Positions 51,468-60,174 of a stretch of 64,000 nucleotides of DNA are shown piece by piece. The stretch's first letter is position 1; each line of letters begins with the position of its first letter. The stretch is from an uncultured Lentisphaeria bacterium (GTDB lineage: Bacteria > Verrucomicrobiota > Lentisphaeria > JABSQK01 > CAJWLW01): assembly GCA_913042885.1 (NCBI GenBank), contig CAJWLW010000001.1, forward strand, positions 10,241-74,240. The letters are read 5' to 3'. The notes under the pieces are model-generated. The model ran no database searches and was not told the origin of the DNA. It saw only the letters and a list, made by a program, of their open reading frames with translations. The position numbers and the translations under genes are program-made.

Positions 51468-52106
51468 TTACCGCGGCGGCTTGCTCGCGTATAGCGCCGC
51501 CATGGAGAGGAAGAATAGAAGGCAGGCCGTGAACTCGGCGATCTCTTCGACGTAAGCGATGTAGGACAAGGGCGGGCCGACGTCCGCGGCGGTCTGGAAG
51601 AGAACTTCACAGGCGAATGCCATAGCGAAGCTGACCATCCCGGCGAGGAAGCTGAGCAGCGGTACTCGGTAGCGTGACAGGACCGGCAGTAGCCAGATCA
51701 GTGACACGCAGGCACCGGCCAGGTAGGCGCCCAGTACCCAGCTGCCGAATTGTTCGTGGATCTCAAATACCTCGTCGCAGCCGCCGAACAGAAACCCAAC
51801 ACCGACAGGGAGCAGCACCCAGGTAGATTGGTCTGTGCCTGGCCGGCGCCTGTGCCGGATACCGATTGCTGCTGCCAGGTAGCCCGCACCGATCAGGCAC
51901 GTGGCGGTCAACCAGTTGATGGCGTTGTTCTGGTGGATTACCGATTGACTGTCATCCGTCTTGCCGGTCGCCAAGTCCCAGCCGACCAGCATGAGCAGAA
52001 CGGTAGCGCCCAGGATCAGTCCGATCGGTACGATAACAGTGCCGGCAGGCGCTGCGGCCGTTGCTTGTTTGCCATCGTCGGGTGTGGGGGAGCTGGAGCA
52101 GTCCAC
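51468..52106 (-). CDS. polytopic membrane protein with a DExxxxHE motif
   Basis: A 212-residue protein with about six hydrophobic segments (near 26-46, 65-85, 95-110, 122-142, 148-170, 185-205). A conserved-looking polar group, GGCDEVFEIHEQFG, sits just before helix four and could bind a metal. I do not recognise the family. The neighbouring FGE-like gene on the same strand ends 81 bases after... the two are oriented the same way, so FGE-like is downstream in the strand sense only if co-transcribed. No function is assigned. Confidence 0.6.
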   Translation of the reverse strand: MDCSSSPTPDDGKQATAAAPAGTVIVPIGLILGATVLLMLVGWDLATGKTDDSQSVIHQNNAINWLTATCLIGAGYLAAAIGIRHRRRPGTDQSTWVLLPVGVGFLFGGCDEVFEIHEQFGSWVLGAYLAGACVSLIWLLPVLSRYRVPLLSFLAGMVSFAMAFACEVLFQTAADVGPPLSYIAYVEEIAEFTACLLFFLSMAALYASKPPR

Positions 52107-52187
52107 AAATTTCCTTGTTAAGCTTTAACGCGACGCGGTCACCGTAATGGAATCCGCCTCCCAACATTCCGGATTGCCCATGTCTGT

Positions 52188-52859
52188 TTACTTCAAAAGT
52201 ACGGGGCGAAAGCCGAAGTTGATGAGGCAGCTGGACGGTTCTCGACGGTAGCGGTTGTCGATGTGCAGGTACTCGGCCTGGTTGGTGCTGAAGGATCCGC
52301 CGCGCAGCTCGCAGGAGGTGCCCCCAGCCTCGAACGTCCATTCGTATGCGTTGCCGCCGATGCCGACCAGGCCCCAATCGTTTTCGCCCGCTTCTTCGAC
52401 CGGGCAGGTCACGGGAAAACCATCGTTGTAGCCCTTGATAGATTCCCAGTCCGGAAAACATTCGTGGGCTGATTCGTCGCTGAAGTTGCCGTACTTCGGC
52501 GGCCACTCGTTGCCCCAGGGGTATATGCGGCCATCACCGCAGCGAGCCAGCCTTGTCCATTCGTTGTGGCTCGGTACGCGGAAGATGTATTTGTCGTTCA
52601 GGTCGCCGGATTCGATATCGCGTTCAATCAGCCATTCGCAGAACTCCCCGGCGTCATCGTAGCTGATGCCGACGGCCGGCTGGCGGTCTTCATCGAGCGA
52701 ATGCCCCTCGTAGTCGCCGCTGTCGTGATCCGGGCGGAAACGGCGGTATTCGTCGTTGGCGATCATATTTTTTGCAACCCACATGCCAACGGCCTCGATC
52801 CAGACAAACGGGATGTTCAGCGTCGGTGACGTCCAATTTTCTCCAGGCAATGCTGGCAT
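52188..52859 (-). CDS. SUMF1/FGE-sulfatase-fold protein without the catalytic cysteines
   Basis: A 223-residue protein of the formylglycine-generating enzyme-like fold: PAVGISYDDAGEFCEWL, FRVPSHNEWTRLARCGDGRIYPWG and the ending LRGGSF...NRYRREPSS...NFGFRPVLL. ATG 52859 with AGGGA 6 bases upstream is preferred. Genuine FGE has two copper-binding Cys near the RGGS(W) block; here that block reads RGGSFSTNQAEYLHID, so the active pair is missing. It is more likely a binding or C-type-lectin-like protein, or an enzyme that modifies other targets (as EgtB relatives do). No signal peptide. Confidence 0.82.
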   Translation of the reverse strand: MPALPGENWTSPTLNIPFVWIEAVGMWVAKNMIANDEYRRFRPDHDSGDYEGHSLDEDRQPAVGISYDDAGEFCEWLIERDIESGDLNDKYIFRVPSHNEWTRLARCGDGRIYPWGNEWPPKYGNFSDESAHECFPDWESIKGYNDGFPVTCPVEEAGENDWGLVGIGGNAYEWTFEAGGTSCELRGGSFSTNQAEYLHIDNRYRREPSSCLINFGFRPVLLK

Positions 52860-53105
52860 CGAGTTCCCTCGAAATGTCGCTAGTATCGATATTGCAATGG
52901 GTTCAGACCATCGATTGCGGCTGATAAATAATATAGATGCAACACCGAGAGTAGCAACTTTTGCTGTTTGCGCACGGCCGTTTGTCCAAATAAACAAGGC
53001 GGACACTGGAGGTGCGTAGCTTTCGCGATATAGTATCCGTTTTTGCCTCGAATTGGCCCATCCTCGTAGTGAAGACAACCCATTTTCAATGCGGGGAATC
53101 TATGA

Positions 53106-53300
53106 GTGGAAGCACAATTCCAGCCGGTAATCGATTCGATCAAAGCCGAAGGCATTTAGGCGGCTGAAGGGAAAGCCAAGCAAATCAACAGCAGCGTCGA
53201 AACGCGTCTCACGCAAATCGTTGATGACCCGTCTCGCAAAGCCAAAGACAATGTCGATGCCGGAACCCGCATCGGTAAACAGGACGGTAACGTCCACTAA
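53106..53300 (+). pseudogene. relic of a V-type ATPase subunit E gene
   Basis: A GTG at 53106 (GGGGA site upstream) opens MEAQFQPVIDSIKAEGI, then an in-frame TAG (53157-53159), then continues in the same frame AAEGKAKQINSSVETR and on to a stop at 53300. The start is very close in pattern to the N-terminus of V/A-type ATPase subunit E (MEAQLQ.LIDKIK.EGV.AAE.EAK.I). The remaining two thirds of subunit E are absent or scrambled. In V-ATPase operons of Chlamydia-like and related bacteria subunit E is directly followed by a DUF2764 gene, exactly what lies downstream here (53431). Confidence 0.55.
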
Positions 53301-53430
53301 GACTTCACCGGCGGTGGGGTTGCTGAAATGCCGACGCAATACCTCGGCCGCAGCTTACTGAATTGATGCGTGATTGAACGCGGCACCGCGAACTGCCGTC
53401 CGCGCAACAACCAACTTCGAAATCCGAACG

Positions 53431-55590
53431 ATGATCTCAATGCCAGCCAACAAGTACGATTACTTCGCCGCCTCCCTGCCGATGCTCAAGCCCGACGGCA
53501 GCCAGGGCCTGAGTGTCCAGGTATTCCTCGATGACTGCGAGCAGCAGCTCACTTCGGCCGATTTCCAGGCGTTGACCGCTGCCCGGCTCGGTGCCGAGGA
53601 ATTGTCCAGTCATGCCATTGCCCGCGCCTGGCAGCAGCACGATCGCGAAGTCCGCAACCTGCAGGCCGGGGAGGCGCTGTTCAAACTGCACTGGCAGTTC
53701 CTCGACAGCCTCGTGCCCACCAGTTTTTTAGATCTCGACTATCTCACCGTCTACTATCTCAAACTGCAGTTGCTCGAGCGCCAGCAGTCGTTCAACTACG
53801 AGGCCGGGCATGAGGTGCTGGAACAAGTCCGCAGCGGCCTGGCATCATTCGGATCGTACACCAGGAGATCTGTAGGAATCGTTATTTCCGTGATTCTGCT
53901 TCTGATAGGCCCAGCCTCCGCCTGGGCCTCGGCGGGAGGCTCGGCGTTGGGCGATCCAGACTTCACGGCGTCTGGGGTGGGATACCTCTGTGTACTCATC
54001 TTTGTCTGCGCCTATATCCTGGTGATGAGCGAGGAGTACTTGCATCTCAGAAAGTCAAAGCCTGTGTTGGTGGCCGCGGGGCTTATTTGGCTTTTGACAG
54101 CTTGGGCCTTGCAGTCTCAAGGGTACGATTCCCGCTACGCTGAGCAGGCCGTCAAGCACAATATCTTGGAGTACGCAGAACTCTTTCTCTTCCTGCTCGT
54201 TGCGATGACTTACATCAACACGATGGAGGAGCGGCAGGTCTTTGAGGTGTTGCGGGTCTGGTTGGTAAACCGGGGCTTCTCACTGCGCGGGATCTTTTGG
54301 ATCACAGGGCTCCTGGCCTTTTTTATCTCTCCCGTTGCGGACAACCTCACCACGGCGCTCCTGATGGGCGCGGTGTGCATGTCTGTGGGGGCGGGAAACA
54401 AGAAGTTTGTCTCCCTCGCCTGCTTAAACGTGGTGGTCGCCGCGAACGCGGGAGGTGCATTCAGCCCCTTCGGTGACATCACCACACTGATGGTCTGGCA
54501 GAAAGGAATTATTCCCTTCCAGGGCTTCCTTGTTCTTTTCCTCCCCAGCGCGGTGAGCTGGCTTGTTCCCGCTGGCATTATGAGCTTGACCCTTGGGAAG
54601 GAGAAACCCGCGCCGATCCAGGAGAAGGTTTACCTGCAGCCCGGTGCCTTTGTCGTGGTGGGACTCTTTCTATGCACCATCGCCACTGCGGTGAGCTTCT
54701 ACAACTTCTTTCATTTGCCGCCAGTGCTCGGGATGATGACCGGGCTCGGAGTCCTGCAATTCTATGGGTATTATCTGAAGCGCAAGGCAGCGGCGGCCTT
54801 CATTCGAGGTAATTCCGAAGATAAGCACACCACCGCTACCACGAACCCCTTTGAGGCCTTCTCTCATAAAGGAGCGGAAGAGCAGAGTTTCGACATCTTT
54901 CGGCGCCTCGAAAAAGCGGAATGGGACACCCTGATGTTCTTTTACGGAGTGATTCTCTGCGTCGGAGGCCTCTCGACCCTTGGATATATGCGCCTTGTCT
55001 CTGCGTTCGCGTACGATGGCTACGGTGCCACGACGGCAAATATCGCGGTGGGCTTCTTGTCCGCCATCGTGGACAACATCCCGGTGATGTTTGCGGTGCT
55101 GACGATGGCGCCGGAGATGGACACAGGGCAGTGGTTGCTGGTCACGCTCACCGCTGGGGTGGGTGGGTCGATGCTCTCTATCGGGAGCGCCGCCGGGGTC
55201 GCGCTCATGGGCCAAGCGCGCGGTGTCTACACCTTTTTTAGCCACCTGAAGTGGTCCTGGGCCATTGTGCTGGGTTACGCGCTGTCCATCTGGGTGCACT
55301 GCCTGATCAACATGGACGGTGGACCTCCGCTACCCATTCCAGGGCAAGCGCCCAAAGCAGAAGCGCATGCCGCTGCTCCGGCGGCCGTCGGGCTCGGGAG
55401 CCACGGTGACAGCCACCTGCCTGCGGGCGAGAATGCACCCGCCGCCGCCGGATCCGCAAAGGCTCCGCCCTTGCCGCCACCTGCCGCGGGGGATTCGGCG
55501 GCTGCGGACGCAGTCCCTGGGCCGACGCTCTCCGGGGAGGCGACGAAGCCGGAAATCGGCGGAGTAAAGCGCGCGGCGGCTCCTCCATAG
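53431..55590 (+). CDS. nhaD: DUF2764 (V-ATPase-associated) head fused to NhaD Na+/H+ antiporter
   Basis: A 719-residue reading. Residues 1-about 135 match DUF2764, a protein encoded in V-type ATPase operons (YDYFAASLPMLKPDG, ALFKLHWQFLDSL, DLDYLTVYYLKLQLLERQ, YEAGHEVLEQV). From about 145 the sequence becomes NhaD: a signal-like helix (VGIVISVILLLIGPASAWA), MSEEYLHLRKSKPVLVAAG, FFISPVADNLTTALLMG, ANAGGAFSPFGDITTLMVW and FLSAIVDNIPVMFAVL, about 12 helices, then an Ala/Pro-rich cytoplasmic tail (about 90 residues). NhaD exports Na+ for H+. Codons AGG, AGA and GGA are commoner in the NhaD part. Initiation at an internal GTG (53890) would give a nearly normal NhaD, so the fusion may or may not be translated as one chain. 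Confidence 0.85.
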   Translation: MISMPANKYDYFAASLPMLKPDGSQGLSVQVFLDDCEQQLTSADFQALTAARLGAEELSSHAIARAWQQHDREVRNLQAGEALFKLHWQFLDSLVPTSFLDLDYLTVYYLKLQLLERQQSFNYEAGHEVLEQVRSGLASFGSYTRRSVGIVISVILLLIGPASAWASAGGSALGDPDFTASGVGYLCVLIFVCAYILVMSEEYLHLRKSKPVLVAAGLIWLLTAWALQSQGYDSRYAEQAVKHNILEYAELFLFLLVAMTYINTMEERQVFEVLRVWLVNRGFSLRGIFWITGLLAFFISPVADNLTTALLMGAVCMSVGAGNKKFVSLACLNVVVAANAGGAFSPFGDITTLMVWQKGIIPFQGFLVLFLPSAVSWLVPAGIMSLTLGKEKPAPIQEKVYLQPGAFVVVGLFLCTIATAVSFYNFFHLPPVLGMMTGLGVLQFYGYYLKRKAAAAFIRGNSEDKHTTATTNPFEAFSHKGAEEQSFDIFRRLEKAEWDTLMFFYGVILCVGGLSTLGYMRLVSAFAYDGYGATTANIAVGFLSAIVDNIPVMFAVLTMAPEMDTGQWLLVTLTAGVGGSMLSIGSAAGVALMGQARGVYTFFSHLKWSWAIVLGYALSIWVHCLINMDGGPPLPIPGQAPKAEAHAAAPAAVGLGSHGDSHLPAGENAPAAAGSAKAPPLPPPAAGDSAAADAVPGPTLSGEATKPEIGGVKRAAAPP

Positions 55591-55661
55591 GAGGCACGAA
55601 GGCGCTTCTTGTCCACAATGCGTATCAAAAAGGGGATGGGGGGCCCATCAAAACGTCAGGA

Positions 55662-57185
55662 TCATCGGCCGCGCTGCGCCAGGATCACGATGTGCTCGCG
55701 CAGGCGTTTCATGTCCGTCGGGATGTCGATGTCGTAGTAGCCGCGGATTGTGCCTTGCTGATCGACCAGGATGAACTTCGGGCTGTGATTTAGCGGATTG
55801 TCCGCGCTCAGGGCGAAGCCGCTTTCGCACAGGCTGTCGACGTCGGATTGCGGGCCGTGCAGGAATGTCCAGCGATCGCCGGATACTTTGTATTTTTCAG
55901 CATAATCCGCCAAGACCTCCGGGGTGTCGAACGATGCATCGACGGAGATCGAGACAAATTGAACCTTATCCGAACCGTCGTACTGCTCGTAAAGCTTTCG
56001 CATTTCCAGCGTCATCCGTGGACACTGCGAGCCACAGCGCGTGAAGAAGAAATCGACCACACTGATACGGCCGGTAAACTGGTCGGTGCCGAACGGGCTG
56101 TCGTGCTGGCTGACGAATTCGAAGGTCGGAATGTTGCGATAGGCCGGCAACTGCCCGCGCGAAGCTTCCGCCTGGCGAATGACCAACAGCGCCGTCAGCA
56201 GCAGACAGAACATCAGTGTCGCCGTTGGCATGGCGACGCGCACCACCGTGCCGGGGGCCGGTCCGCCGTCGACAAGTCGCACCCGCACCGCGAAATACAG
56301 GCTCATCACCAGGCCGACAAAAATCGTGCCGATCCACAGATGCAGCAGTTGCAGGATCGGCACCAGTCCGAACTGCCCCATCGCCAGACCGACCAGAACC
56401 TGTGAAGCAACGAGTATCAGCACAGCATAAATACCCAGACGCACCGAACGCCTCACCTGCAGACGACTGACGCCGCGCACCAACATGGCGCTGACGGTGA
56501 CAATCGATGCGGCCAGCACGAAATGGATATATTTGATCAAGCCCAGCGCATTGAACAGCTCCGGATCACTCGCCAACGGCAGCGTGCCCCGCAACACCTC
56601 GAGCGTGCCGCGCTGGCCGGTGCCGACGACGATCTGCGCCGCCGTCAGCAGCCACAGCACGCCCAGCAGCCGACGCAGCGCACCCGTGTCGGAGGCCAGC
56701 TCGATCCTGTGCTGAACATACCACGATTTCTGTGCCGCATAAATCAGCAGGCTGACGATCAGCACGGCCAGCCCCATGTGTACGGACACCATCCACGGCG
56801 CCAGTTCCGAGGCGACGACGCGCCCGCCCAGCCAGCCCTGGATGCCGATGAGCAGCAGCGTCAACGTCGTCGCAACGAGGATGCCACGATGTCGGCGGAA
56901 GCAGGCTACGGCGACGATATAGGTCAGCAGAATCAGCAGCCCGATGACAACGCCGACGAGGCGATTGACGTACTCGATCCAGGCCAGCACGAGATTGAAC
57001 GATTCCGGGGCGATGTCGTCGGGAAGTTCTGACACATTCGTCGGCGGGATCCAACGCCCGAAGCACTTCGGCCAGTCCGGGCACCCGAGGCCGGCGCCGG
57101 ACACACGTACCAGACCACCGACAAAGATCAACAGATAGGTGGCGGCAGTCGTGAGGATGATAAGCGGCGTGAAGCTCTTCTTCAT
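55662..57185 (-). CDS. ctaA: haem A synthase (CtaA/COX15) fused to an SCO/SenC copper chaperone
   Basis: A 507-residue fusion. Residues 1-300 are an eight-helix CtaA: GLGCPDWPKCFGRW, E71-Y-V-N74-R-L-V-G, H136 (VSVHMGLA), H221 (YIHFVLA) and H282 (LLHLWIGT). Three of the four usual haem-ligand His are present; the first is Asn74. Residues 345-507 are an SCO domain with the copper site C384-x3-C388 (FTRCGSQCP) and H467 (LNHSPKFILVD). Both steps, haem O to haem A and copper delivery to the CuA site, serve cytochrome c oxidase assembly. The fusion puts SCO in the periplasm by the last membrane helix (about 315-337). ATGA overlap with the small gene upstream. Confidence 0.9.
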   Translation of the reverse strand: MKKSFTPLIILTTAATYLLIFVGGLVRVSGAGLGCPDWPKCFGRWIPPTNVSELPDDIAPESFNLVLAWIEYVNRLVGVVIGLLILLTYIVAVACFRRHRGILVATTLTLLLIGIQGWLGGRVVASELAPWMVSVHMGLAVLIVSLLIYAAQKSWYVQHRIELASDTGALRRLLGVLWLLTAAQIVVGTGQRGTLEVLRGTLPLASDPELFNALGLIKYIHFVLAASIVTVSAMLVRGVSRLQVRRSVRLGIYAVLILVASQVLVGLAMGQFGLVPILQLLHLWIGTIFVGLVMSLYFAVRVRLVDGGPAPGTVVRVAMPTATLMFCLLLTALLVIRQAEASRGQLPAYRNIPTFEFVSQHDSPFGTDQFTGRISVVDFFFTRCGSQCPRMTLEMRKLYEQYDGSDKVQFVSISVDASFDTPEVLADYAEKYKVSGDRWTFLHGPQSDVDSLCESGFALSADNPLNHSPKFILVDQQGTIRGYYDIDIPTDMKRLREHIVILAQRGR

Positions 57186-57325
57186 ATACGGCCGATGCGC
57201 TCCAGGGTGCCGTCGTCTTTCTCATGCGCCTCGCCGTCGAGCGGCATCTCCCCGTATCGCGCGGCGCAGAACTGCTGCGTCACAAAGCGGATGTCCTCGA
57301 GGGGCGGGTGCTGTTCTGTTTTCAT
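57182..57325 (-). CDS. 47-residue protein coupled to ctaA
   Basis: ATG at 57325 opens MKTEQHPPLEDIRFVTQQFC and ends with a TGA that overlaps the ctaA ATG (ATGA, 57182-57185). The peptide is polar with one Cys and an acidic C-terminal stretch; no membrane helix. The ribosome site (AAGGGA) is 13 bases away, so weak. The exact overlap suggests a real small gene translated with ctaA, perhaps an oxidase assembly factor. Function unknown. Confidence 0.6.
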   Translation of the reverse strand: MKTEQHPPLEDIRFVTQQFCAARYGEMPLDGEAHEKDDGTLERIGRI

Positions 57326-57590
57326 AGTGCTAGGAAATCCCTTGGGTGTCTGATTGGAGCGATGTCGCCTCGCCAGCGGCTTGAGCATACACCAATGAAA
57401 GTGTTTCGTTTCACGGACCCGACAAGTCGCGAGCAGCCGCGCTGCATGCCGGTGCCGGTGAACAGGCATTGCGCCATTGTGCCACGGCACAGCCGCAAAA
57501 ATAACGAAGACCGGCTCGATGACGAGTCCCGCGAAGGGGAGACGGACGTCGGCGCGCACAGGATGTGAGCCTTGCGTCAACTGTATCTCA

Positions 57591-57618
57591 TTGAGTATGC
57601 GCGACCGACAAGTATATT
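57591..57618 (+). promoter_or_regulatory. promoter of trmFO
   Basis: TTGAGT (57591-57596) and TATATT (57613-57618), spacer 16. Transcription would begin about 20 bases before the ATG at 57644, leaving almost no leader and no ribosome binding site. Confidence 0.45.
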
Positions 57619-57643
57619 GCAACTCCAACTACAGTCTAAGCCT

Positions 57644-58996
57644 ATGTACACATTCCCCGAATCTATCGAACTGGTTGTCATCGGTGGCGGTCTCGCCGGT
57701 TCCGAGGCTGCCTGGCAAGCCGCCGAACGCGGCGTCCGCGTCGCGCTCTGCGAGATGCGTCCGCATAAGCAGACGCCGGCGCATCGGACTGACAAGTTTG
57801 GCGAACTGGTCTGTAGCAATTCACTCGGCTCCTTGCTGGCCGACCGGGCATCGGGGCTGCTGCAGGAGGAACTGCGCCGCCTTGATTCCCTGATACTGGA
57901 TGTTGCGCAGTCCACAAAGGTTTCCGCGGGCGGGGCGTTGGCGGTGGATCGTGAGGGCTTTTCGGCAGCGATCACGGAGCGCATCAGCAGCCACCCGAAT
58001 ATAGTGATCGAGCGCCGCGAGATCACCGAGATTCCGGCGGATCTGCCCGTTGTCATTGCCACCGGACCGTTGACCAGCAGCGATCTGGCGTTGTCGATCC
58101 AGGCGTTCACCGGCGAAAAGTATCTGTATTTCTACGATGCTCTGGCACCAATTGTCGAGGCGGACTCCATCGACCTGTCGATCGCCTTTCGTGGCTCGCG
58201 TTACGGCGTTGGTGAGCAGGCCGACGGTGATTACATCAACTGCCCTTTCACCAGGTTGGAGTACCACGCCTTTGTCGATGCACTGGTGCAGGCGGAGACG
58301 ATCACGTTGCGGCAATTCGAGCTCGAGGATCCGCAGTTCTTCGAGCGCTGCGTGCCGGTGGAGGTGCTGGCCAGGCGCGGCATCGACACCCTAGCCTTCG
58401 GGCCTATGCGGCCGGTGGGGCTGGAAGATCCTGGAACCAGCCGGCGGCCGCATGCCGTCGTGCAATTGCGTCAGGACAATTTCGCCGGAACTCTGTACAA
58501 CCTCGTGGGCTTCCAGACCAACATCAAGTGGGGGGAGCAAGAGCGGGTGATGCGGATGATCCCGGGTCTGGCCGATGCCGAGTTCGTGCGCATGGGACAG
58601 ATGCATCGCAACACCTTTTTGAATTCGCCGATGATCCTGCAGCCGACGATGCAGAGCCGCGGCCGCGCCAATCTCTTCTTTGCCGGGCAGATTACCGGGG
58701 TGGAAGGTTATGTCGGCAACGCTGGTACCGGGTTGCTGGCGGGAATCAATGCAGCAAAACTGCTGCGCGGCGAGGACCCCGTCGTACTGCCGCCCGAGAC
58801 GATGCTTGGGGCGATGTGCTGGTATGTCACGCACGCCGCGGCCAAAGGTTTTCAGCCGATGAAGGCGAACTTCGGAATCCTGCCGTCGCTGCCGACGCGG
58901 ATTCATAATAAGCCGGAGCGCAACCGTGCCTACGCGGAGCGAGCCTTGGCCGCGGTCGATGCTACCCTTTTTTCTTTGGCTGTATCGGTGTCTTGA
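57644..58996 (+). CDS. trmFO: methylenetetrahydrofolate-tRNA-(uracil-5-)-methyltransferase
   Basis: A 450-residue folate/FAD-dependent enzyme making 5-methyluridine at position 54 of tRNA. The FAD loop is [56 protein letters not shown] and [20 protein letters not shown] are typical TrmFO segments. The ATG at 57644 begins at the family start, close to a promoter with almost no leader. Its last 35 bases overlap the convergent SurA-like gene (58962-58996). Confidence 0.95.
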   Translation: MYTFPESIELVVIGGGLAGSEAAWQAAERGVRVALCEMRPHKQTPAHRTDKFGELVCSNSLGSLLADRASGLLQEELRRLDSLILDVAQSTKVSAGGALAVDREGFSAAITERISSHPNIVIERREITEIPADLPVVIATGPLTSSDLALSIQAFTGEKYLYFYDALAPIVEADSIDLSIAFRGSRYGVGEQADGDYINCPFTRLEYHAFVDALVQAETITLRQFELEDPQFFERCVPVEVLARRGIDTLAFGPMRPVGLEDPGTSRRPHAVVQLRQDNFAGTLYNLVGFQTNIKWGEQERVMRMIPGLADAEFVRMGQMHRNTFLNSPMILQPTMQSRGRANLFFAGQITGVEGYVGNAGTGLLAGINAAKLLRGEDPVVLPPETMLGAMCWYVTHAAAKGFQPMKANFGILPSLPTRIHNKPERNRAYAERALAAVDATLFSLAVSVS

Positions 58997-59957
58997 AGAA
59001 GATCTTGACGTAGTTCTGTGCCCGCAGACTCTGGATGTATTCGCGCTTGCGCAGTTTCCGCTGCTGGCGTTTGAGAATACTCTCGATGTCGTCGGCGACC
59101 TCTTCGAGCGGTCGCACGTTGGCGCCTTTCACCTGAGCAACCCGCAGGATCACGGTGTTGCCCTCGAATTCGAACGGTTTGGAAATAGCACCAACCGTCA
59201 GGCTGTTGAAGGCATCACGGAATGATGGCGCCATATTCTTGACGGCCATCATGCCGAGGTCGCCGCCATTTTTGCGGCTCGGGTGATTCGAATGTTGCTC
59301 AGCCAGGTCCGCGAACTTGGCGCCGCCATCGTGCTTCTCCAGCACGTTCTTGGCATCGGCAGCAGTCGGCACGCTGATGAGTTCCAACCGCACGCGTGAA
59401 GCCTTGGTATAGTTGGCTTGGTGATTGTTGTAAAAATTCTCCACTGCCTGCCGCGAAACTCGCGCCTGCTTGTGGACTTCCTGTATCAGCAGATAATCGA
59501 CAGCGATGCCGCGTTGGATCTGTTCCCGGAATTCGTCCATCGTTATCTCCGTCTGCTCCAGACGCCTGCCAAACTCGTCCCAATTACCCTGGTGATCGTT
59601 GCGGACGATCTCGTCGATACGTTTCTCGATGACATTGGACGGCAGCTTGTAGCCAATTGACTCGAACTCGGCGTAAATCAGCTTTTCGTTGATTATGTCG
59701 ACGACGACCGAATAGCGTGACTTGCTGATGCGTTCCTGTATCTGGCGTCGTATCTCCGGGTCCGCCATCTGCTCGGGAGAGTAACTCGAGATGATCTTGC
59801 GCTCGACCATGACGTTCTGGGCGGCAACGTCGTAGACAGTGATCATCTCGTCATTGACGACTGCGAGGATACCGTCGGTGTAATTCGGGGTCGGGGTTTG
59901 GGCAAGAACGGCGGATGCGCTCACGGCCGCGAGCAGGCAGAGACAACGAGATGACAT
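58962..59957 (-). CDS. SurA-like periplasmic peptidyl-prolyl isomerase
   Basis: A 331-residue exported chaperone (signal peptide [19 protein letters not shown]). Residues 28-170 form a SurA-type N-terminal domain ([17 protein letters not shown]), and 175-290 a PpiC-type parvulin domain ([44 protein letters not shown]). It assists folding of outer-membrane proteins. The mRNA leader is extremely C-rich because a G-rich tract lies on the opposite strand 4 bases upstream; no ribosome site is visible. It is downstream of clpX but separated by 217 bases. Confidence 0.9.
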   Translation of the reverse strand: MSSRCLCLLAAVSASAVLAQTPTPNYTDGILAVVNDEMITVYDVAAQNVMVERKIISSYSPEQMADPEIRRQIQERISKSRYSVVVDIINEKLIYAEFESIGYKLPSNVIEKRIDEIVRNDHQGNWDEFGRRLEQTEITMDEFREQIQRGIAVDYLLIQEVHKQARVSRQAVENFYNNHQANYTKASRVRLELISVPTAADAKNVLEKHDGGAKFADLAEQHSNHPSRKNGGDLGMMAVKNMAPSFRDAFNSLTVGAISKPFEFEGNTVILRVAQVKGANVRPLEEVADDIESILKRQQRKLRKREYIQSLRAQNYVKIFFKTPIQPKKKG

Positions 59958-59961
59958 AGGT

Positions 59962-59987
59962 GGGTGGGGGGTGGGGTAGGGTTAGGG
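59962..59987 (+). other. G-quadruplex-forming tract at the start of the SurA-like gene
   Basis: Five G-runs (59962-59964, 59966-59971, 59973-59976, 59979-59981, 59985-59987) separated by one to three bases. On the coding strand this is a C-rich leader ending 4 bases before the ATG. It fits the standard G3+N1-7 rule. Confidence 0.75.
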
Positions 59988-60174
59988 TTGGTGAAGGTTT
60001 GACGCTCTCATCGCTCGCTCCCGCCGTTCGGTGGGCAGCCGGCTTCCGGCTTCCGCACATTTCAGCTACATTTATTGCAACACTCTGGCGAGCCGTGTTC
60101 ACGGGGCCGTGCTTTGGCAGTCATGAAATGTGTCGTTCGTCAACAATCTTGACGCCCGACACCTGAAACAGTCT

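Noticed and set aside
53100..53339. 79-codon minus-strand reading
   Set aside because: It is opposite the plus-strand V-ATPase subunit E relic, which has the better family match.
59977..59990. Telomere-like TTAGGG words
   Set aside because: Only two partial units, inside a chromosomal bacterial region; better explained as a G-rich tract.
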